Numbered from the stretch's first letter, positions 1 to 9,415 are shown. The stretch: 49,365 nt of DNA from Thiobacillus sp. (GCA_019459325.1 JAIBFA010000024.1:1-49365), one strand, 5' to 3'. The notes: generated by a model not told the origin, from the sequence alone. Numbers and translations: made by a program.

Positions 1-141
1 GAAATGGTGATGCCTGGCGACAACGTCAGCATCAAGGTGTCGCTGATTCAGCCGATCGCCATGGACGAAGGTCTGCGTTTTGCCATCCGCGAAGGCGGCC
101 GCACCGTCGGTGCCGGCGTCGTGGCCAAGATCGAAGAGTAA
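1..141 (+). CDS. tuf: Elongation factor Tu, C-terminal fragment (cut by window edge)
   Basis: The first 46 codons in frame 1 encode the end of EF-Tu domain 3, with the family-typical stretches EMVMPGDN and [13 protein letters not shown], and stop at TAA 139-141. EF-Tu delivers aminoacyl-tRNA to the ribosome as its GTP complex. The rest of the gene lies left of the window. The stop is only 10 bp before rpsJ, so rpsJ is probably read from the str (rpsL-rpsG-fusA-tuf) transcript. Many proteobacteria carry two tuf copies; which one this is cannot be told here, but the copy next to rpsJ is usually the str one. Confidence 0.97.
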   Translation, partial: EMVMPGDNVSIKVSLIQPIAMDEGLRFAIREGGRTVGAGVVAKIEE

Positions 142-151
142 GGTTCAAACC

Positions 152-460
152 ATGCAAAGCCAGAAAATCCGCATCCGCCTGAAGGCGTTTGACTACAAAC
201 TGATCGACCAGTCGGCGCTCGAAATCGTGGAGACGGCCAAGCGCACAGGCGCCGTGGTCAAGGGCCCGATTCCGTTGCCGACCTCAATCGAGCGTTTTGA
301 CGTGCTGCGTTCGCCGCACGTCAACAAGACGTCGCGCGACCAGTTCGAGATCCGCACCCATCGCCGCTTGATGGACATCATGGACCCCACCGACAAAACG
401 GTGGATGCCCTGATGAAGCTCGATCTGCCCGCAGGCGTGGACGTCGAAATCAAGTTGTAA
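152..460 (+). CDS. rpsJ: 30S ribosomal protein S10
   Basis: 102 residues, the usual S10 length (103 in E. coli), starting [19 protein letters not shown] with the conserved [17 protein letters not shown] region in the middle. S10 sits in the 30S head and, in other bacteria, also pairs with NusB in antitermination. A longer in-frame reading from base 80 is rejected because it would overlap tuf and extend the N-terminus by 24 residues foreign to the family. The SD is weak (AAGG 9 bases upstream), which fits translation coupled to tuf. A promoter-like site begins right at its stop codon, separating it from rplC. Confidence 0.97.
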   Translation: MQSQKIRIRLKAFDYKLIDQSALEIVETAKRTGAVVKGPIPLPTSIERFDVLRSPHVNKTSRDQFEIRTHRRLMDIMDPTDKTVDALMKLDLPAGVDVEIKL

Positions 461-483
461 AAAGTGGGCGGCCTGGTTATAAT
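455..483 (+). promoter_or_regulatory. Candidate sigma-70 promoter for the rplC (S10) operon
   Basis: TTGTAA at 455-460 (4/6 match to the -35 consensus), a 17-bp spacer, and a perfect TATAAT at 478-483. The -10 box is enclosed by the inverted repeat GGGCGGC (466-472) / GCCGCCC (484-490). The predicted transcript would have a leader of about 95 nt before rplC. Assigned from sequence alone. Confidence 0.6.
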
Positions 484-585
484 GCCGCCCCTTCAGCTGT
501 ATCAATAGTCGCCGGTCAATTGTAATCGGCACCTACAACCCTCGCTGACGGCTTCGGCTGCTGGCTTGAGATAGGAAATACAAAG

Positions 586-1230
586 ATGAGTATCGGGCTC
601 GTTGGCCGCAAGGTCGGCATGACCCGCATTTTCACCGAGAGCGGCGCGTCCGTTCCGGTGACTGTGCTGGAAATGTCAAACAATCGTGTGACGCAAGTGC
701 GCACGCCAGAAAATGATGGCTATTCCGCAGTGCAGCTTGCCTATGGCAGCCGCCGCAATAGCCGTGTCAATCAAGCGGAAGCCGGACACTTCGCCAAGGC
801 GGGTGTGGATGCGGGCGAGCTGCTGCGTGAATTCCGCGTGTCTGCAGACGTTGCTTCGCAGTACCAGCCGGGCGCGTCGGTTTCGGTCGAGCTGTTCCAG
901 GCAGGGCAGAAGGTGGACGTCACCGGCGTGACGCAGGGCAAGGGCTTTGCCGGCACCATCAAGCGTCACAACTTCAAGTCCCAGCGCGCCACCCACGGTA
1001 ACTCGCGTTCGCACAACGTACCGGGCTCAATCGGTATGGCGCAGGATCCGGGCCGTGTGTTTCCGGGCAAGCGCATGTCGGGCCATATGGGCGCAGTGAC
1101 CTGCACCAAGCAGAATCTTGAGGTGGTGCGTGTGGATGCAGAGCGCGGTCTGGTGTTGTTGAAGGGTGCCGTTCCCGGCTCCAAGGGTGGTCACGTGGTG
1201 GTGCGCCCGGCAGTGAAAGGCGGTGCCTAA
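586..1230 (+). CDS. rplC: 50S ribosomal protein L3
   Basis: 214 residues, near the usual L3 length (209 in E. coli). It begins [16 protein letters not shown], the L3 signature, and holds the conserved loop around [17 protein letters not shown] and [18 protein letters not shown], the tip that reaches towards the peptidyl transferase centre and includes the glutamine methylated by PrmB in E. coli. The start follows an AGGA about 9 bases upstream. It is the first gene after the 125-bp gap behind rpsJ, and its TAA overlaps the rplD ATG by one base, so the two are translationally coupled. Confidence 0.97.
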   Translation: MSIGLVGRKVGMTRIFTESGASVPVTVLEMSNNRVTQVRTPENDGYSAVQLAYGSRRNSRVNQAEAGHFAKAGVDAGELLREFRVSADVASQYQPGASVSVELFQAGQKVDVTGVTQGKGFAGTIKRHNFKSQRATHGNSRSHNVPGSIGMAQDPGRVFPGKRMSGHMGAVTCTKQNLEVVRVDAERGLVLLKGAVPGSKGGHVVVRPAVKGGA

Positions 1231-1847
1231 TGGATTTGAACGTCATTAATGACCAGGGTCAGCAGGTGGCCAGCGTGTCCGCCTCCGATGAAACCTTTGG
1301 TCGCGATTACAACGAGGCGCTGGTCCACCAGGTGGTGACCGCGTTCCAGGCGAATGCGCGCAGCGGCAACCGTGCGCAGCAGACGCGTGCCGAAGTGACT
1401 GCATCCACCCACAAGCCCTGGCGTCAAAAGGGTACCGGCCGTGCGCGTTCCGGTCGTACCTCGAGCCCGATCTGGCGTGGGGGTGGCGTCACTTTCCCGA
1501 ACAAGCCGAACGAGAATTTCAGCCACAAGGTCAATCGCAAGATGTACCGCGCCGGTCTGGCGACCATCCTGTCGCAGCTGGCACGCGAGGGCAAGCTGAA
1601 AGTCGTGGAAAGCCTGGGCATCGATTCTCCCAAGACCAAGCTGCTCGCGGGCAAGCTGAAGTCGATGGGTTACGGCAAGGTCATGATTATTGCGGACAGC
1701 GTGGATGACAACCTGTGGCTGTCGTCGCGCAATCTGCCGAACGTCTATGTGGTCGAGCCGCATCAGGCGGATCCGTGGAGCCTGGTCAAATTCGGTAACG
1801 TGCTGATCACCAAAGCGGCGGTCAAGCAGTTTGAGGAGATGGTGTAA
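1230..1847 (+). CDS. rplD: 50S ribosomal protein L4
   Basis: 205 residues, typical for L4. The conserved extended loop that lines the exit tunnel is visible (around [20 protein letters not shown], then [13 protein letters not shown]). L4 binds 23S rRNA domain I. In E. coli it also represses the S10 operon through a leader ahead of rpsJ. Here no leader fits between tuf and rpsJ, so any L4 control would have to act on the rplC leader; that is inference. Starts and stops overlap by one base (TAATG) with both rplC and rplW. Confidence 0.97.
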   Translation: MDLNVINDQGQQVASVSASDETFGRDYNEALVHQVVTAFQANARSGNRAQQTRAEVTASTHKPWRQKGTGRARSGRTSSPIWRGGGVTFPNKPNENFSHKVNRKMYRAGLATILSQLAREGKLKVVESLGIDSPKTKLLAGKLKSMGYGKVMIIADSVDDNLWLSSRNLPNVYVVEPHQADPWSLVKFGNVLITKAAVKQFEEMV

Positions 1848-2152
1848 TGGGTGCGATCAGTCAAGAGCGTCTGCTCAAAGTCATTCTCGCGCCGGTCATC
1901 TCCGAAAAGAGCACCCGCGTAGCCGACAAGCAGAATCAGGTTGTTTTTCGAGTGTTGCCCGACGCGACCAAACAGGAAATCGGCGCCGCTGTCGCCAGCC
2001 TGTTCAAGGTTGAAGTGGCGGGTGTGCAAGTGCTGAACGTCAAGGGCAAGGTCAAGCGCTCCGGTCGTGTCACGGGTCGCCGTGACAACTGGAAGAAAGC
2101 GTATGTCACCCTCAAGCCGGGTCAGGACATCGACTTCGCGTCCGGTCAGTAA
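1847..2152 (+). CDS. rplW: 50S ribosomal protein L23
   Basis: 101 residues. L23 lies at the tunnel exit and docks trigger factor and SRP. The family-typical N-terminal [18 protein letters not shown] and the C-terminal [13 protein letters not shown] segment followed by the [11 protein letters not shown] motif are present. The ATG overlaps the rplD stop by one base, so it is translated by coupling. It ends 11 bp before rplB. Confidence 0.97.
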   Translation: MGAISQERLLKVILAPVISEKSTRVADKQNQVVFRVLPDATKQEIGAAVASLFKVEVAGVQVLNVKGKVKRSGRVTGRRDNWKKAYVTLKPGQDIDFASGQ

Positions 2153-2163
2153 GGGAGATCACC

Positions 2164-2991
2164 ATGGCACTGATTAAAGTCAAACCCACCTCTGCCGGCC
2201 GTCGTGCGGTCGTCAAGGTCGTTACAGAAGGCCTGCATAAAGGCAAGCCGGTTGCAGCGCTGCTCGAGCCGAAAAAACGGGGTTCGGGCCGCAACAACAA
2301 TGGCCACATCACGGTGCGTCACAAGGGTGGCGGCCATAAGCAGCATTACCGCGTGGTGGATTTCCGCCGTAACAAGGATGGCGTGCCGGCCAAGGTCGAG
2401 CGTCTGGAATACGACCCTAACCGCACGGCGCATCTGGCCCTGCTGTGCTATGCCGACGGCGAGCGTCGCTACATCATTGCGCCGCGTGGCGTTGCGGTGG
2501 GCGCGCAGCTGGTGAGCGGCGCCGAGGCGCCGATCAAGGCGGGCAACTGCCTGCCGCTGCGCAGCATCCCGGTGGGCAGCACGGTGCATTGCGTCGAGAT
2601 GATGCCGGGCAAAGGTGCGCAGATCGCACGTTCCGCCGGCACGTCGGTGCAGCTTCTGGCGCGTGAAGGCAGCTACGCCCAGTTGCGTCTGCGTTCGGGC
2701 GAGATCCGCAAGGTGCACGTCGACTGCCGCGCCACGCTGGGCGAAGCGGGCAACGAAGAGCACAGCCTGCGTTCGATCGGCAAAGCGGGTGCCAATCGCT
2801 GGCGTGGTATCCGTCCGACGGTGCGCGGTGTGGTGATGAACCCGTGTGACCACCCGCACGGTGGTGGTGAAGGTCGTACCGCAGCGGGCCGTCATCCGGT
2901 CAGCCCGTGGGGTACGCCGACCAAGGGTTATCGTACCCGCAGCAACAAGCGCACCTCCAACATGATCGTCCGCCGCCGCAACGCGCGCTGA
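2164..2991 (+). CDS. rplB: 50S ribosomal protein L2
   Basis: 275 residues (273 in E. coli). L2 is a core 23S rRNA-binding protein needed for subunit joining and peptidyl transferase assembly. The invariant HPHGGGEGR loop falls at about residues 230-238, including the histidine equivalent to E. coli H229, and the N-terminal rRNA-binding [12 protein letters not shown] is present near residue 55. A good SD (GGGAG) lies 8 bases before the ATG. Between rplW and rpsS in the standard S10 order. Confidence 0.98.
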   Translation: MALIKVKPTSAGRRAVVKVVTEGLHKGKPVAALLEPKKRGSGRNNNGHITVRHKGGGHKQHYRVVDFRRNKDGVPAKVERLEYDPNRTAHLALLCYADGERRYIIAPRGVAVGAQLVSGAEAPIKAGNCLPLRSIPVGSTVHCVEMMPGKGAQIARSAGTSVQLLAREGSYAQLRLRSGEIRKVHVDCRATLGEAGNEEHSLRSIGKAGANRWRGIRPTVRGVVMNPCDHPHGGGEGRTAAGRHPVSPWGTPTKGYRTRSNKRTSNMIVRRRNAR

Positions 2992-3006
2992 TTGAGGTAG
3001 AAAGAT

Positions 3007-3282
3007 ATGGCACGTTCAATTAAAAAAGGCCCCTTCGTAGACGGCCACCTGCTGAAAAAGATTGAAGCCGTTCGTGGCTCCAACGACAAGCGCCCGATCA
3101 AGACCTGGTCGCGTCGTTCCACCGTGTTGCCCGATTTCATCGGCCTGACGATTGCGGTGCATAACGGCCGACAGCATGTGCCGGTCTTCGTGACCGAAAA
3201 CATGGTCGGCCACAAACTGGGTGAGTTTTCCCTGACGCGTACCTTCAAGGGCCACGTCGCGGACAAGAAGGCGAAGAAATAA
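3007..3282 (+). CDS. rpsS: 30S ribosomal protein S19
   Basis: 91 residues, the usual S19 length. It begins [19 protein letters not shown] and carries [16 protein letters not shown] and the [16 protein letters not shown] segment, all S19 hallmarks. S19 binds 16S rRNA in the 30S head beside S13 and contacts the A-site finger region. Preceded by GAGGTAGAAAG; followed 10 bp later by rplV. Confidence 0.98.
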   Translation: MARSIKKGPFVDGHLLKKIEAVRGSNDKRPIKTWSRRSTVLPDFIGLTIAVHNGRQHVPVFVTENMVGHKLGEFSLTRTFKGHVADKKAKK

Positions 3283-3292
3283 GGAGCGCATG

Positions 3293-3622
3293 ATGGAAGT
3301 TTCTGCAATTTTGCGTGGTACCCGCCTGTCCGCACAGAAAGGCCGTCTGGTTGCTGACCAGATTCGTGGTCTGCGCGTGGAGAAGGCGTTGAATATCCTG
3401 GCCTTCAGCCCGAAAAAAGGGGCTGGCATCATCAAGAAAGTGCTCGAGTCGGCGATCGCCAATGCCGAGCACAACGAAGGTGCCGACATCGATACCCTCA
3501 AAGTCAAGACGATCTGTGTTGACCAGGGTTCGGTGCTGAAGCGTTTTACTGCCCGCGCCAAAGGCCGTGGCAACCGTATTAGCAAGCCGACCTGTCACAT
3601 CAGTGTGACGGTTGGGGATTAA
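3293..3622 (+). CDS. rplV: 50S ribosomal protein L22
   Basis: 109 residues, typical for L22. The conserved [14 protein letters not shown] near the N-terminus and the C-terminal tunnel hairpin rich in R/K ([13 protein letters not shown]) are present. L22 lines the exit tunnel, where its loop tip affects macrolide action. Two ATGs are in tandem (3290 and 3293); I choose 3293 because GGAG at 3283-3286 is then 6 bases upstream rather than 3, and the MEV start matches the family. Confidence 0.96.
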   Translation: MEVSAILRGTRLSAQKGRLVADQIRGLRVEKALNILAFSPKKGAGIIKKVLESAIANAEHNEGADIDTLKVKTICVDQGSVLKRFTARAKGRGNRISKPTCHISVTVGD

Positions 3623-3631
3623 GGAAGCGCC

Positions 3632-4336
3632 ATGGGACAAAAAATACATCCGATTGGGTTCCGCCTTGGTGTTCAGCGTATCTGGACGGCCAAATGGTAT
3701 GGCTCGAACCGCAATTTCGCCAGCACCCTGCTGGAGGACATCAAGGTTCGCGATTACCTGAAAAAGAAGCTTGCCCATGCGTCGGTTTCCAAAGTGCTGA
3801 TCGAGCGTCCGGCCAAGAACGCGCGCATCACGATTTTCAGCGGTCGCCCCGGTGTGGTCATTGGCAAAAAAGGTGAAGACATCGAGATTCTGCGTGGTGA
3901 GCTCGCGCGCCTGATGACGGTGCCGGTGCATGTCAACATCGAAGAAGTGCGCAAGCCCGAGACGGATGCGCAAATCATCGCCGACGGCATTGCGCAGCAG
4001 CTTGAAAAGCGCGTGATGTTCCGCCGCGCCATGAAGCGCGCGATGCAGAATGCCATGCGTCTGGGCGCGCAGGGCATCAAGATCATGAGTTCCGGCCGTT
4101 TGAACGGTGCGGAAATCGCCCGTACCGAGTGGTACCGCGAAGGCCGTGTGCCGCTGCATACGCTGCGTGCCGAGATCGATTATGGCTTTGCAGAAGCGAA
4201 GACCACGTACGGCATCATCGGTATCAAGGTTTGGGTGTACAAGGGCGATGCGCTGAACCGTGGCGAACAGCCTGCGGCAGCCGAACAGGAAAAGCGCGGC
4301 AAGAAACCAGGAGTGAAACATGCTGCAGCCAGCTAG
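3632..4336 (+). CDS. rpsC: 30S ribosomal protein S3
   Basis: 234 residues (233 in E. coli). N-terminal [13 protein letters not shown] is the S3 signature; a type II KH domain shows its GKKG loop at residues 78-81; the C-terminal domain ends in a lysine- and alanine-rich tail. S3 sits at the mRNA entry pore with S4 and S5 and contributes to helicase activity. Its last 17 bases overlap the start of rplP, so the two genes are tightly coupled. Confidence 0.98.
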   Translation: MGQKIHPIGFRLGVQRIWTAKWYGSNRNFASTLLEDIKVRDYLKKKLAHASVSKVLIERPAKNARITIFSGRPGVVIGKKGEDIEILRGELARLMTVPVHVNIEEVRKPETDAQIIADGIAQQLEKRVMFRRAMKRAMQNAMRLGAQGIKIMSSGRLNGAEIARTEWYREGRVPLHTLRAEIDYGFAEAKTTYGIIGIKVWVYKGDALNRGEQPAAAEQEKRGKKPGVKHAAAS

Positions 4337-4736
4337 AAGAAAATTCCGCAAGGAGCAGAAGGGCCGTAACACCGGATTGGCCACTCGTGGCGCTGACGTC
4401 AGTTTTGGTGACTTCGGTCTGAAGGCGGTCGGGCGTGGCCGTTTGACCGCGCGTCAGATTGAAGCCGCACGTCGTGCCATGACGCGCCATATCAAACGCG
4501 GCGGGCGTATCTGGATCCGTATTTTCCCGGACAAGCCGATTTCACGTAAGCCGGCGGAAGTGCGCATGGGTAACGGCAAAGGTGCGCCGGAATACTATGT
4601 CGCTGAAATCCAGCCGGGCAAAGTGTTGTACGAGATGGACGGCGTGAACGAAACGCTGGCGCGCGAGGCCTTCCGCCTGGCCGCTGCCAAGCTGCCGATC
4701 GCGACCACCTTCGTGACCCGCATGATCGGGAGCTGA
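4320..4736 (+). CDS. rplP: 50S ribosomal protein L16
   Basis: 138 residues (136 in E. coli). Starts [17 protein letters not shown], as L16 does, with [13 protein letters not shown] and the [19 protein letters not shown] motif. L16 helps organise the A-site architecture of the 50S subunit. The start lies inside the end of rpsC (17-bp overlap), yet the N-terminus matches the family exactly, so the overlap is real. Confidence 0.97.
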   Translation: MLQPARRKFRKEQKGRNTGLATRGADVSFGDFGLKAVGRGRLTARQIEAARRAMTRHIKRGGRIWIRIFPDKPISRKPAEVRMGNGKGAPEYYVAEIQPGKVLYEMDGVNETLAREAFRLAAAKLPIATTFVTRMIGS

Positions 4737-4739
4737 GTG

Positions 4740-4934
4740 ATGAATACGAAAGAAATGCGCGGCAAGAATGCCGACGAACTGAAGCAGGAACTCGAGTCCC
4801 TGTTGCGTGCCCATTTTGCGTTGCGTATGCAGGTGGCCACCCAGCAATCGAGCAAAACTGCCGACCTGGGCAAATTGCGTCGCGATATTGCACGGGTCAA
4901 GACCATTATGCGCGAGAAGGCGGGTCAAGCATGA
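4740..4934 (+). CDS. rpmC: 50S ribosomal protein L29
   Basis: 64 residues, typical of this small two-helix protein at the tunnel exit beside L23. The [18 protein letters not shown] and [18 protein letters not shown] helices are diagnostic. A GTG codon directly before the ATG could add one residue; the ATG at 4740 is preferred, giving a 3-bp gap after the rplP stop. Its stop overlaps the rpsQ start (ATGA). Confidence 0.96.
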   Translation: MNTKEMRGKNADELKQELESLLRAHFALRMQVATQQSSKTADLGKLRRDIARVKTIMREKAGQA

Positions 4935-5194
4935 CTGAAATCAAGAAAATGGTACGCACCCTGACTGGGCGTGTGGTGAGTGACAAGATGAACAAGACGG
5001 TCACCGTGTTGGTCGAGCGTCGCGTCAAGCACCCGGTCATCGGCAAGGTGATCCGTCTGTCCAAGAAGTATCACGCCCACGATGAAAACAACGAGTTTCA
5101 CGAAGGCGATATGGTTCAGATTGAAGAGTCGCGCAAGCTGTCGCGTACCAAGGCATGGACGGTCAGCAAGCTGATTGAGCGCGCCCGCGTATAA
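4931..5194 (+). CDS. rpsQ: 30S ribosomal protein S17
   Basis: 87 residues (84 in E. coli), an OB-fold 16S-binding protein. [27 protein letters not shown] followed by KYHAHDE and the ESRKLSRTK segment are family landmarks; S17 is an early assembly protein in the 30S body. It is the last gene of the S10 group and starts through an ATGA overlap with rpmC. A 169-bp gap follows, where the spc group begins. Confidence 0.97.
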   Translation: MTEIKKMVRTLTGRVVSDKMNKTVTVLVERRVKHPVIGKVIRLSKKYHAHDENNEFHEGDMVQIEESRKLSRTKAWTVSKLIERARV

Positions 5195-5197
5195 CGC

Positions 5198-5363
5198 TTG
5201 CATGAAACGCAAAGACCCAGTATAGTGCTGGGTTTTCCGGTTGGTGAGCCGGTTGGTTTTAGTCCGGTTCGCTGACTCATGTGGTTCCGCTTCTTGCGGA
5301 GCTTTCTCCCGAACGGGATCCAAAACTGGCCGCCTTGTGGTGGATTAAGTTGGAGGCAATTAA
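5198..5363 (+). promoter_or_regulatory. Gap before rplN: candidate spc promoter and structured leader
   Basis: Directly after rpsQ lie TTGCAT (5198-5203), a 17-bp spacer and TATAGT (5221-5226), a plausible promoter. The -10 sits in the loop of a hairpin, ACCCAG (5215-5220) / CTGGGT (5228-5233) followed by four T, which read from upstream could act as a weak terminator. Downstream are CCGGTT at 5237, 5249 and 5264, a hairpin TCCGC/GCGGA (5286-5300) and a short TCCCG/CGGGA hairpin near 5307-5318. A GGAGG SD lies just before rplN. Confidence 0.5.
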
Positions 5364-5732
5364 ATGATTCAGATGCAGTCCGTATTGGACGTGGCGGACA
5401 ACACAGGTGCACGATCGGTCATGTGCATCAAAGTGCTGGGTGGCAGCCATCGTCGCTATGCGAGCGTGGGTGACATCATCAAGGTCAGCATCAAGGATGC
5501 TGCGCCGCGTGGTCGCGTGAAAAAAGGCGACATCTACAATGCCGTGGTGGTTCGCACTGCCAAGGGCGTTCGTCGTCCCGACGGCTCGCTCGTGCGTTTC
5601 GACGGTAATGCCGCGGTCTTGCTGAACAATAAACTAGAGCCGATCGGCACCCGTATCTTCGGGCCGGTTACCCGTGAATTGCGTACCGAGAAGTTCATGA
5701 AGATCGTCTCGCTGGCGCCTGAGGTTCTGTGA
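5364..5732 (+). CDS. rplN: 50S ribosomal protein L14
   Basis: 122 residues, typical. [17 protein letters not shown] is the L14 N-terminus and [10 protein letters not shown] lies near the C-terminus. L14 forms intersubunit bridges with 16S rRNA and is the binding site of the silencing factor RsfS. A strong SD (GGAGG) lies about 7 bases upstream. It is the first gene of the spc group, as in E. coli, and the long upstream gap supports an independent transcription start. Confidence 0.98.
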   Translation: MIQMQSVLDVADNTGARSVMCIKVLGGSHRRYASVGDIIKVSIKDAAPRGRVKKGDIYNAVVVRTAKGVRRPDGSLVRFDGNAAVLLNNKLEPIGTRIFGPVTRELRTEKFMKIVSLAPEVL

Positions 5733-5741
5733 GAGGGAATC

Positions 5742-6065
5742 ATGGCACGTATTCGTAAAAGCGATCAGGTGATCGTTCTCACCGGCAAGGACAAGGGCAA
5801 GCGCGGCACTGTGTTGCGCGTGCTGGATGATGGTCATGTGTTGGTTGAGGGCGTGAATCGCGTCAAGAAACACCAGAAGCCGAATCCCATGCGCAATATC
5901 CAGGGTGGGATTGTCGAGAAAGAGATGCCGATCCAGGCTTCCAATGTCGCATTGTTCAATGTCGGCACGCAGAAGGCGGATCGGGTGGGTTGCAAGGTGC
6001 TGGAGGACGGCCGCAAAGTGCGTGTGTACAAGTCCAATGGCGAAATGGTCGACGCTCAGGGGTAA
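5742..6065 (+). CDS. rplX: 50S ribosomal protein L24
   Basis: 107 residues (104 in E. coli). A KOW motif is visible at the N-terminus ([21 protein letters not shown]), followed by [13 protein letters not shown] and [11 protein letters not shown]24 initiates 50S assembly by binding the 5' part of 23S rRNA. It is 9 bp after rplN and 2 bp before rplE. Confidence 0.98.
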   Translation: MARIRKSDQVIVLTGKDKGKRGTVLRVLDDGHVLVEGVNRVKKHQKPNPMRNIQGGIVEKEMPIQASNVALFNVGTQKADRVGCKVLEDGRKVRVYKSNGEMVDAQG

Positions 6066-6067
6066 TC

Positions 6068-6607
6068 ATGGCGCGTTTTCAAGAATTTTATCGTGAGACG
6101 GTGGTGCCCAAGCTGGTTGAACAGTTTGGTTACAAGTCCGTCATGGAAGTCCCGCGCATCAAAAAGATCACCCTGAACATGGGGGTCGGCGAGGCGGTGG
6201 CCGACAAGAAGGTGATGGATCATGCGGTGTCCGACATGCAGAAGATCGCAGGTCAGAAACCGGTGGTCACCAAATCCAAGAAATCGATTGCGGGCTTCAA
6301 GATCCGTGAAAACTACCCGGTCGGTTGCATGGTGACCCTGCGCCGCTCGCAGATGTATGAGTTCCTGGATCGTCTGGTTACGGTGGCAATGCCGCGTATT
6401 CGTGACTTCCGGGGGATTTCGGGCAAGTCTTTTGATGGCCGTGGCAACTACAACATGGGTGTCAAGGAACAGATCATTTTTCCCGAGATCGAGTACGACA
6501 AGATCGATGCGTTGCGTGGCATGAATATCACGATCACCACCACCGCCAAGACTGATGATGAAGCGCGAGCCTTGCTTGCCGCCTTCAGTTTCCCGTTCAA
6601 GAATTGA
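6068..6607 (+). CDS. rplE: 50S ribosomal protein L5
   Basis: 179 residues, exactly the E. coli length. [22 protein letters not shown] at the N-terminus, [14 protein letters not shown] and the [20 protein letters not shown] segment identify L5. L5 binds 5S rRNA and contacts S13 in the intersubunit bridge. A longer reading from 5990 would run inside rplX and is rejected. In E. coli, S8 represses the spc genes by binding near the rplE start; nothing here tests that. Confidence 0.97.
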   Translation: MARFQEFYRETVVPKLVEQFGYKSVMEVPRIKKITLNMGVGEAVADKKVMDHAVSDMQKIAGQKPVVTKSKKSIAGFKIRENYPVGCMVTLRRSQMYEFLDRLVTVAMPRIRDFRGISGKSFDGRGNYNMGVKEQIIFPEIEYDKIDALRGMNITITTTAKTDDEARALLAAFSFPFKN

Positions 6608-6614
6608 GGTAGGC

Positions 6615-6920
6615 ATGGCCAAGTTATCCTTGATTAATCGCGAAGAAAAGCGCGCACGCATGGTGAAGAAATATGCTGCCAAGCGTGCTGAGCTCAAAGC
6701 TGTGATCGCCAACGTGCAGACCAGCGACGAAGATCGCATGGCAGCATACAAGACGTTGCAGGAGCTTCCGCGTAATTCCAGCCCGGTGCGCCAGCGCAAC
6801 CGCTGCCAGTTGACAGGGCGTCCGCGCGGCGTGTTCAGCAAATTTGGCTTGGCGCGCGGCAAACTGCGTGAATATGCGATGCGGGGCGAGATCCCGGGCA
6901 TCGTCAAGGCAAGCTGGTAA
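6615..6920 (+). CDS. rpsN: 30S ribosomal protein S14 (zinc-free long form)
   Basis: 101 residues, the long form without a CXXC zinc motif, starting [24 protein letters not shown] and ending with [24 protein letters not shown] and the KASW tail. S14 sits in the 30S head near S3 and S10. An upstream in-frame start at 6555 would overlap rplE and is rejected. Good SD (GAGGTAGG) just upstream. Confidence 0.97.
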   Translation: MAKLSLINREEKRARMVKKYAAKRAELKAVIANVQTSDEDRMAAYKTLQELPRNSSPVRQRNRCQLTGRPRGVFSKFGLARGKLREYAMRGEIPGIVKASW

Positions 6921-6932
6921 GGGGCAAACGAT

Positions 6933-7328
6933 ATGAGTATGAGTGATCCCATCGCGGACATGCTGACCCGCATCCGCAATGCGCAAGCGGTAGAGAAAGC
7001 GGCTGTCACGATGCCTTCTTCCAAGGTCAAAGTGGCTATCGCCAAAGTGCTCAAGGACGAGGGCTACATCGAGGACTTCGCCATTCGTGGCGAAGCCGGC
7101 AAGCCTGAACTTGAATTGCAGCTCAAGTATTACGCCGGCCGCCCGGTTATCGAGCGCATCGAGCGCGTGAGCAAGCCTGGTCTGCGTATCTACAAGGGCG
7201 CAGAAGAGTTGCCGCGCGTTATGAATGGTCTGGGTGTTGCCATCGTGTCGACCTCAAGCGGTGTCATGACTGATCGTCATGCTCGTGCCAAGGGCGTGGG
7301 TGGTGAAGTCCTGTGCGTGGTTGCGTAA
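6933..7328 (+). CDS. rpsH: 30S ribosomal protein S8
   Basis: 131 residues (130 in E. coli). [18 protein letters not shown] is the S8 signature start, and the C-terminal [23 protein letters not shown] loop carries the RNA-binding residues. S8 binds helix 21 of 16S rRNA and, in E. coli, is the spc-operon translational repressor. The first ATG is chosen over the one two codons later because homologs begin MSM. Confidence 0.98.
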   Translation: MSMSDPIADMLTRIRNAQAVEKAAVTMPSSKVKVAIAKVLKDEGYIEDFAIRGEAGKPELELQLKYYAGRPVIERIERVSKPGLRIYKGAEELPRVMNGLGVAIVSTSSGVMTDRHARAKGVGGEVLCVVA

Positions 7329-7340
7329 GAGAGAGCAGAT

Positions 7341-7871
7341 ATGTCACGTGTAGCCAATAATCCTATTACGTTGCCGAAAGGTGTCGAGGTCACGCTGGGT
7401 AGTGTGATCTCGGTCAAGGGCCCGCTGGGTGCAATGACCCAGGCAAGTGCAAGCGATGTCTCGGTTGCGCTGAATGACGGCGTGCTGACTTTTGCCCCCG
7501 TCGGCGCAAGCATCCAGGCGAATGCCATGGCGGGAACGCTGCGTGCGCTGGTGAACAACATGGTGCAGGGCGTCACCAAGGGCTTCGAGAAGAAGCTTTT
7601 GCTGGTCGGCGTCGGCTATCGGGCCCAGGCTCAGGGTGATGCACTCAACCTGACGCTGGGGTTCTCGCACCCTGTCGTTCACAAGATGCCCGCCGGAATC
7701 AAGGTCGAGACCCCGACGCAGACTGAAATTGTGATCAAAGGCGTGAATCGCCAGGTTGTTGGGCAGGTGGCCGCTGACGTGCGCGCATACCGTCCGCCTG
7801 AGCCCTACAAGGGCAAGGGCGTTCGCTATAGCGACGAGGTGGTTATCAAGAAAGAGACCAAGAAGAAGTAA
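7341..7871 (+). CDS. rplF: 50S ribosomal protein L6
   Basis: 176 residues, typical. Two L6 repeats are evident; the C-terminal half carries [21 protein letters not shown] and the [16 protein letters not shown] motif near the end. L6 lies close to the sarcin-ricin loop and is needed late in 50S assembly. SD GAGAG about 8 bases before the ATG. Confidence 0.98.
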   Translation: MSRVANNPITLPKGVEVTLGSVISVKGPLGAMTQASASDVSVALNDGVLTFAPVGASIQANAMAGTLRALVNNMVQGVTKGFEKKLLLVGVGYRAQAQGDALNLTLGFSHPVVHKMPAGIKVETPTQTEIVIKGVNRQVVGQVAADVRAYRPPEPYKGKGVRYSDEVVIKKETKKK

Positions 7872-7887
7872 GGCTTAAGGACAGAAA

Positions 7888-8241
7888 ATGAACACCAAGC
7901 AATCACGGATTCGCAGAGCGCGCAAAACCCGCGCCAAAATCGCGGCCGTCAAGGCGATTCGCCTGGCCATTCACCGCACCAACAGCCACGTATACGCGCA
8001 GATCATCTCTGCGGATGGCGGTACGGTGATGGTCAGCGCGTCCTCCAACGACAAGGACATGCGCGCCGAGCTGGGCAATGGCGGAAACGTCGCGGCAGCG
8101 GCTGCGGTGGGCAAGCGTCTGGCCGAAAAGGCCAAAGGCTTGGGCATTGAAAAAGTGGCTTTCGATCGTGCGGGTTTCAAGTTCCATGGGCGTGTAAAAG
8201 CCCTGGCTGATGCCGCGCGTGAAGGCGGTTTGGTATTTTAA
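7888..8241 (+). CDS. rplR: 50S ribosomal protein L18
   Basis: 117 residues, the same as E. coli. The basic N-terminus ([12 protein letters not shown]) binds 5S rRNA, and the C-terminal [24 protein letters not shown] is the L18 signature. With L5 and L25 it forms the 5S rRNA protein complex. AAGGACAG lies upstream of the ATG. Confidence 0.98.
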   Translation: MNTKQSRIRRARKTRAKIAAVKAIRLAIHRTNSHVYAQIISADGGTVMVSASSNDKDMRAELGNGGNVAAAAAVGKRLAEKAKGLGIEKVAFDRAGFKFHGRVKALADAAREGGLVF

Positions 8242-8256
8242 CGAGGCAGAATCAAG

Positions 8257-8772
8257 ATGGCCCGTACAGCACCTACTAGTAACGAAGAGCGCGGCGACGG
8301 CTTGCGCGAAAAGATGATTTCGATCAACCGTGTCACCAAGGTGGTGAAAGGTGGTCGGATCATGGGCTTTGCCGCACTGACCGTGGTTGGCGACGGCGAC
8401 GGCGGCATCGGCATGGGCAAGGGCAAGTCCCGCGAAGTGCCGGTGGCCGTGCAGAAGGCGATGGAAGAAGCGCGTCGCAAGCTGGTCAAGATCAACCTGA
8501 AGAGCGGCACGTTCCACCACACGGTGATCGGGCAGCATGGCGCATCGCGCGTGCTGATCCAGCCGGCGTCGGAAGGTACCGGGATTATTGCCGGCGGCGC
8601 GATGCGTGCCGTGTTCGAGGTGATGGGCGTGCAGAACGTGCTGGCCAAGTGCCTCGGCTCGACCAATCCCTACAACGTCGTGCGTGCCACTATCGACGGC
8701 CTGATGAAAATGTCGACGCCATCCGAGATTGCGGCCAAGCGTGGCAAGTCTGTCGAAGACATCACGGGGTAA
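8257..8772 (+). CDS. rpsE: 30S ribosomal protein S5
   Basis: 171 residues (167 in E. coli). The N-terminal dsRNA-binding-like domain shows [23 protein letters not shown] and [13 protein letters not shown]; the C-terminal domain has [13 protein letters not shown] and the [12 protein letters not shown] motif. S5 acts in decoding fidelity with S4 and at the mRNA entry. The gap to rpmD is 3 bp. Confidence 0.98.
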   Translation: MARTAPTSNEERGDGLREKMISINRVTKVVKGGRIMGFAALTVVGDGDGGIGMGKGKSREVPVAVQKAMEEARRKLVKINLKSGTFHHTVIGQHGASRVLIQPASEGTGIIAGGAMRAVFEVMGVQNVLAKCLGSTNPYNVVRATIDGLMKMSTPSEIAAKRGKSVEDITG

Positions 8773-8775
8773 GTC

Positions 8776-8961
8776 ATGAGCGAGCAGAAAAAAATCAAGG
8801 TGACGCTGATCAAAAGCCTGATTGGCACCAAGGCGCCGCATCGTGCCTGCGTGCGTGGCTTGGGTTTGCGTCGTATGAACCATACGGTTGAGGTGCTTGA
8901 TACACCCGAAAACCGCGGAATGATTACCAAGGTCGCCTATCTGGTGAAGTGCGAGGCTTAA
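8776..8961 (+). CDS. rpmD: 50S ribosomal protein L30
   Basis: 61 residues (59 in E. coli). [28 protein letters not shown] followed by [13 protein letters not shown] is the L30 signature. A small surface protein of the 50S subunit, absent from some lineages. It starts 3 bp after rpsE, and its TAA is immediately followed by the rplO ATG with no gap. Confidence 0.97.
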   Translation: MSEQKKIKVTLIKSLIGTKAPHRACVRGLGLRRMNHTVEVLDTPENRGMITKVAYLVKCEA

Positions 8962-9396
8962 ATGGAACTGAATACGATTAAACCGGCTGACGGCGCCAAA
9001 AAAGACAAGCGTCGCGTGGGTCGCGGCATTGGCTCCGGCCTGGGTAAAACGGCGGGCCGTGGCCACAAGGGCCAGAAATCGCGCGCGGGCGGCTTCCACA
9101 AAGTCGGCTTTGAAGGTGGCCAGATGCCGATGCATCGTCGCCTTCCCAAGCGCGGCTTCGTTTCGCTGACCAAAGCCGATACGGCACGTGTTCGCCTGTA
9201 TGAGTTGTCGGCAGTGGGTGTGGATGAGATCGATTTGCTGGTGCTGAAGCAGGCTGGTCTGGTGAGCGCTTCTGCCAAAACTGCCCGCATCTACCTGGCA
9301 GGCGAAATCGGCAAGCCGGTCAAGCTGCGCGGTATCGCGGTGACCAAGGGTGCTCGCGCTGCGATCGAGGCAGCCGGCGGCAGCATTGCTGACTGA
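8962..9396 (+). CDS. rplO: 50S ribosomal protein L15
   Basis: 144 residues, as in E. coli. The glycine- and lysine-rich N-terminal arm ([22 protein letters not shown]) reaches into the 23S core; [15 protein letters not shown] and the C-terminal [14 protein letters not shown] follow. Its ATG directly abuts the rpmD stop codon, which suggests translational coupling. It is followed by a 19-bp gap to secY. Confidence 0.98.
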   Translation: MELNTIKPADGAKKDKRRVGRGIGSGLGKTAGRGHKGQKSRAGGFHKVGFEGGQMPMHRRLPKRGFVSLTKADTARVRLYELSAVGVDEIDLLVLKQAGLVSASAKTARIYLAGEIGKPVKLRGIAVTKGARAAIEAAGGSIAD

Positions 9397-9415
9397 GCCA
9401 GCGAGGATATACGCT

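Noticed and set aside
5207..5236. Strong rho-independent terminator after rpsQ
   Set aside because: The ACCCAG/CTGGGT stem is short and has only four T after it; a complete stop between the S10 and spc groups is not supported, so it is listed as part of a leader.
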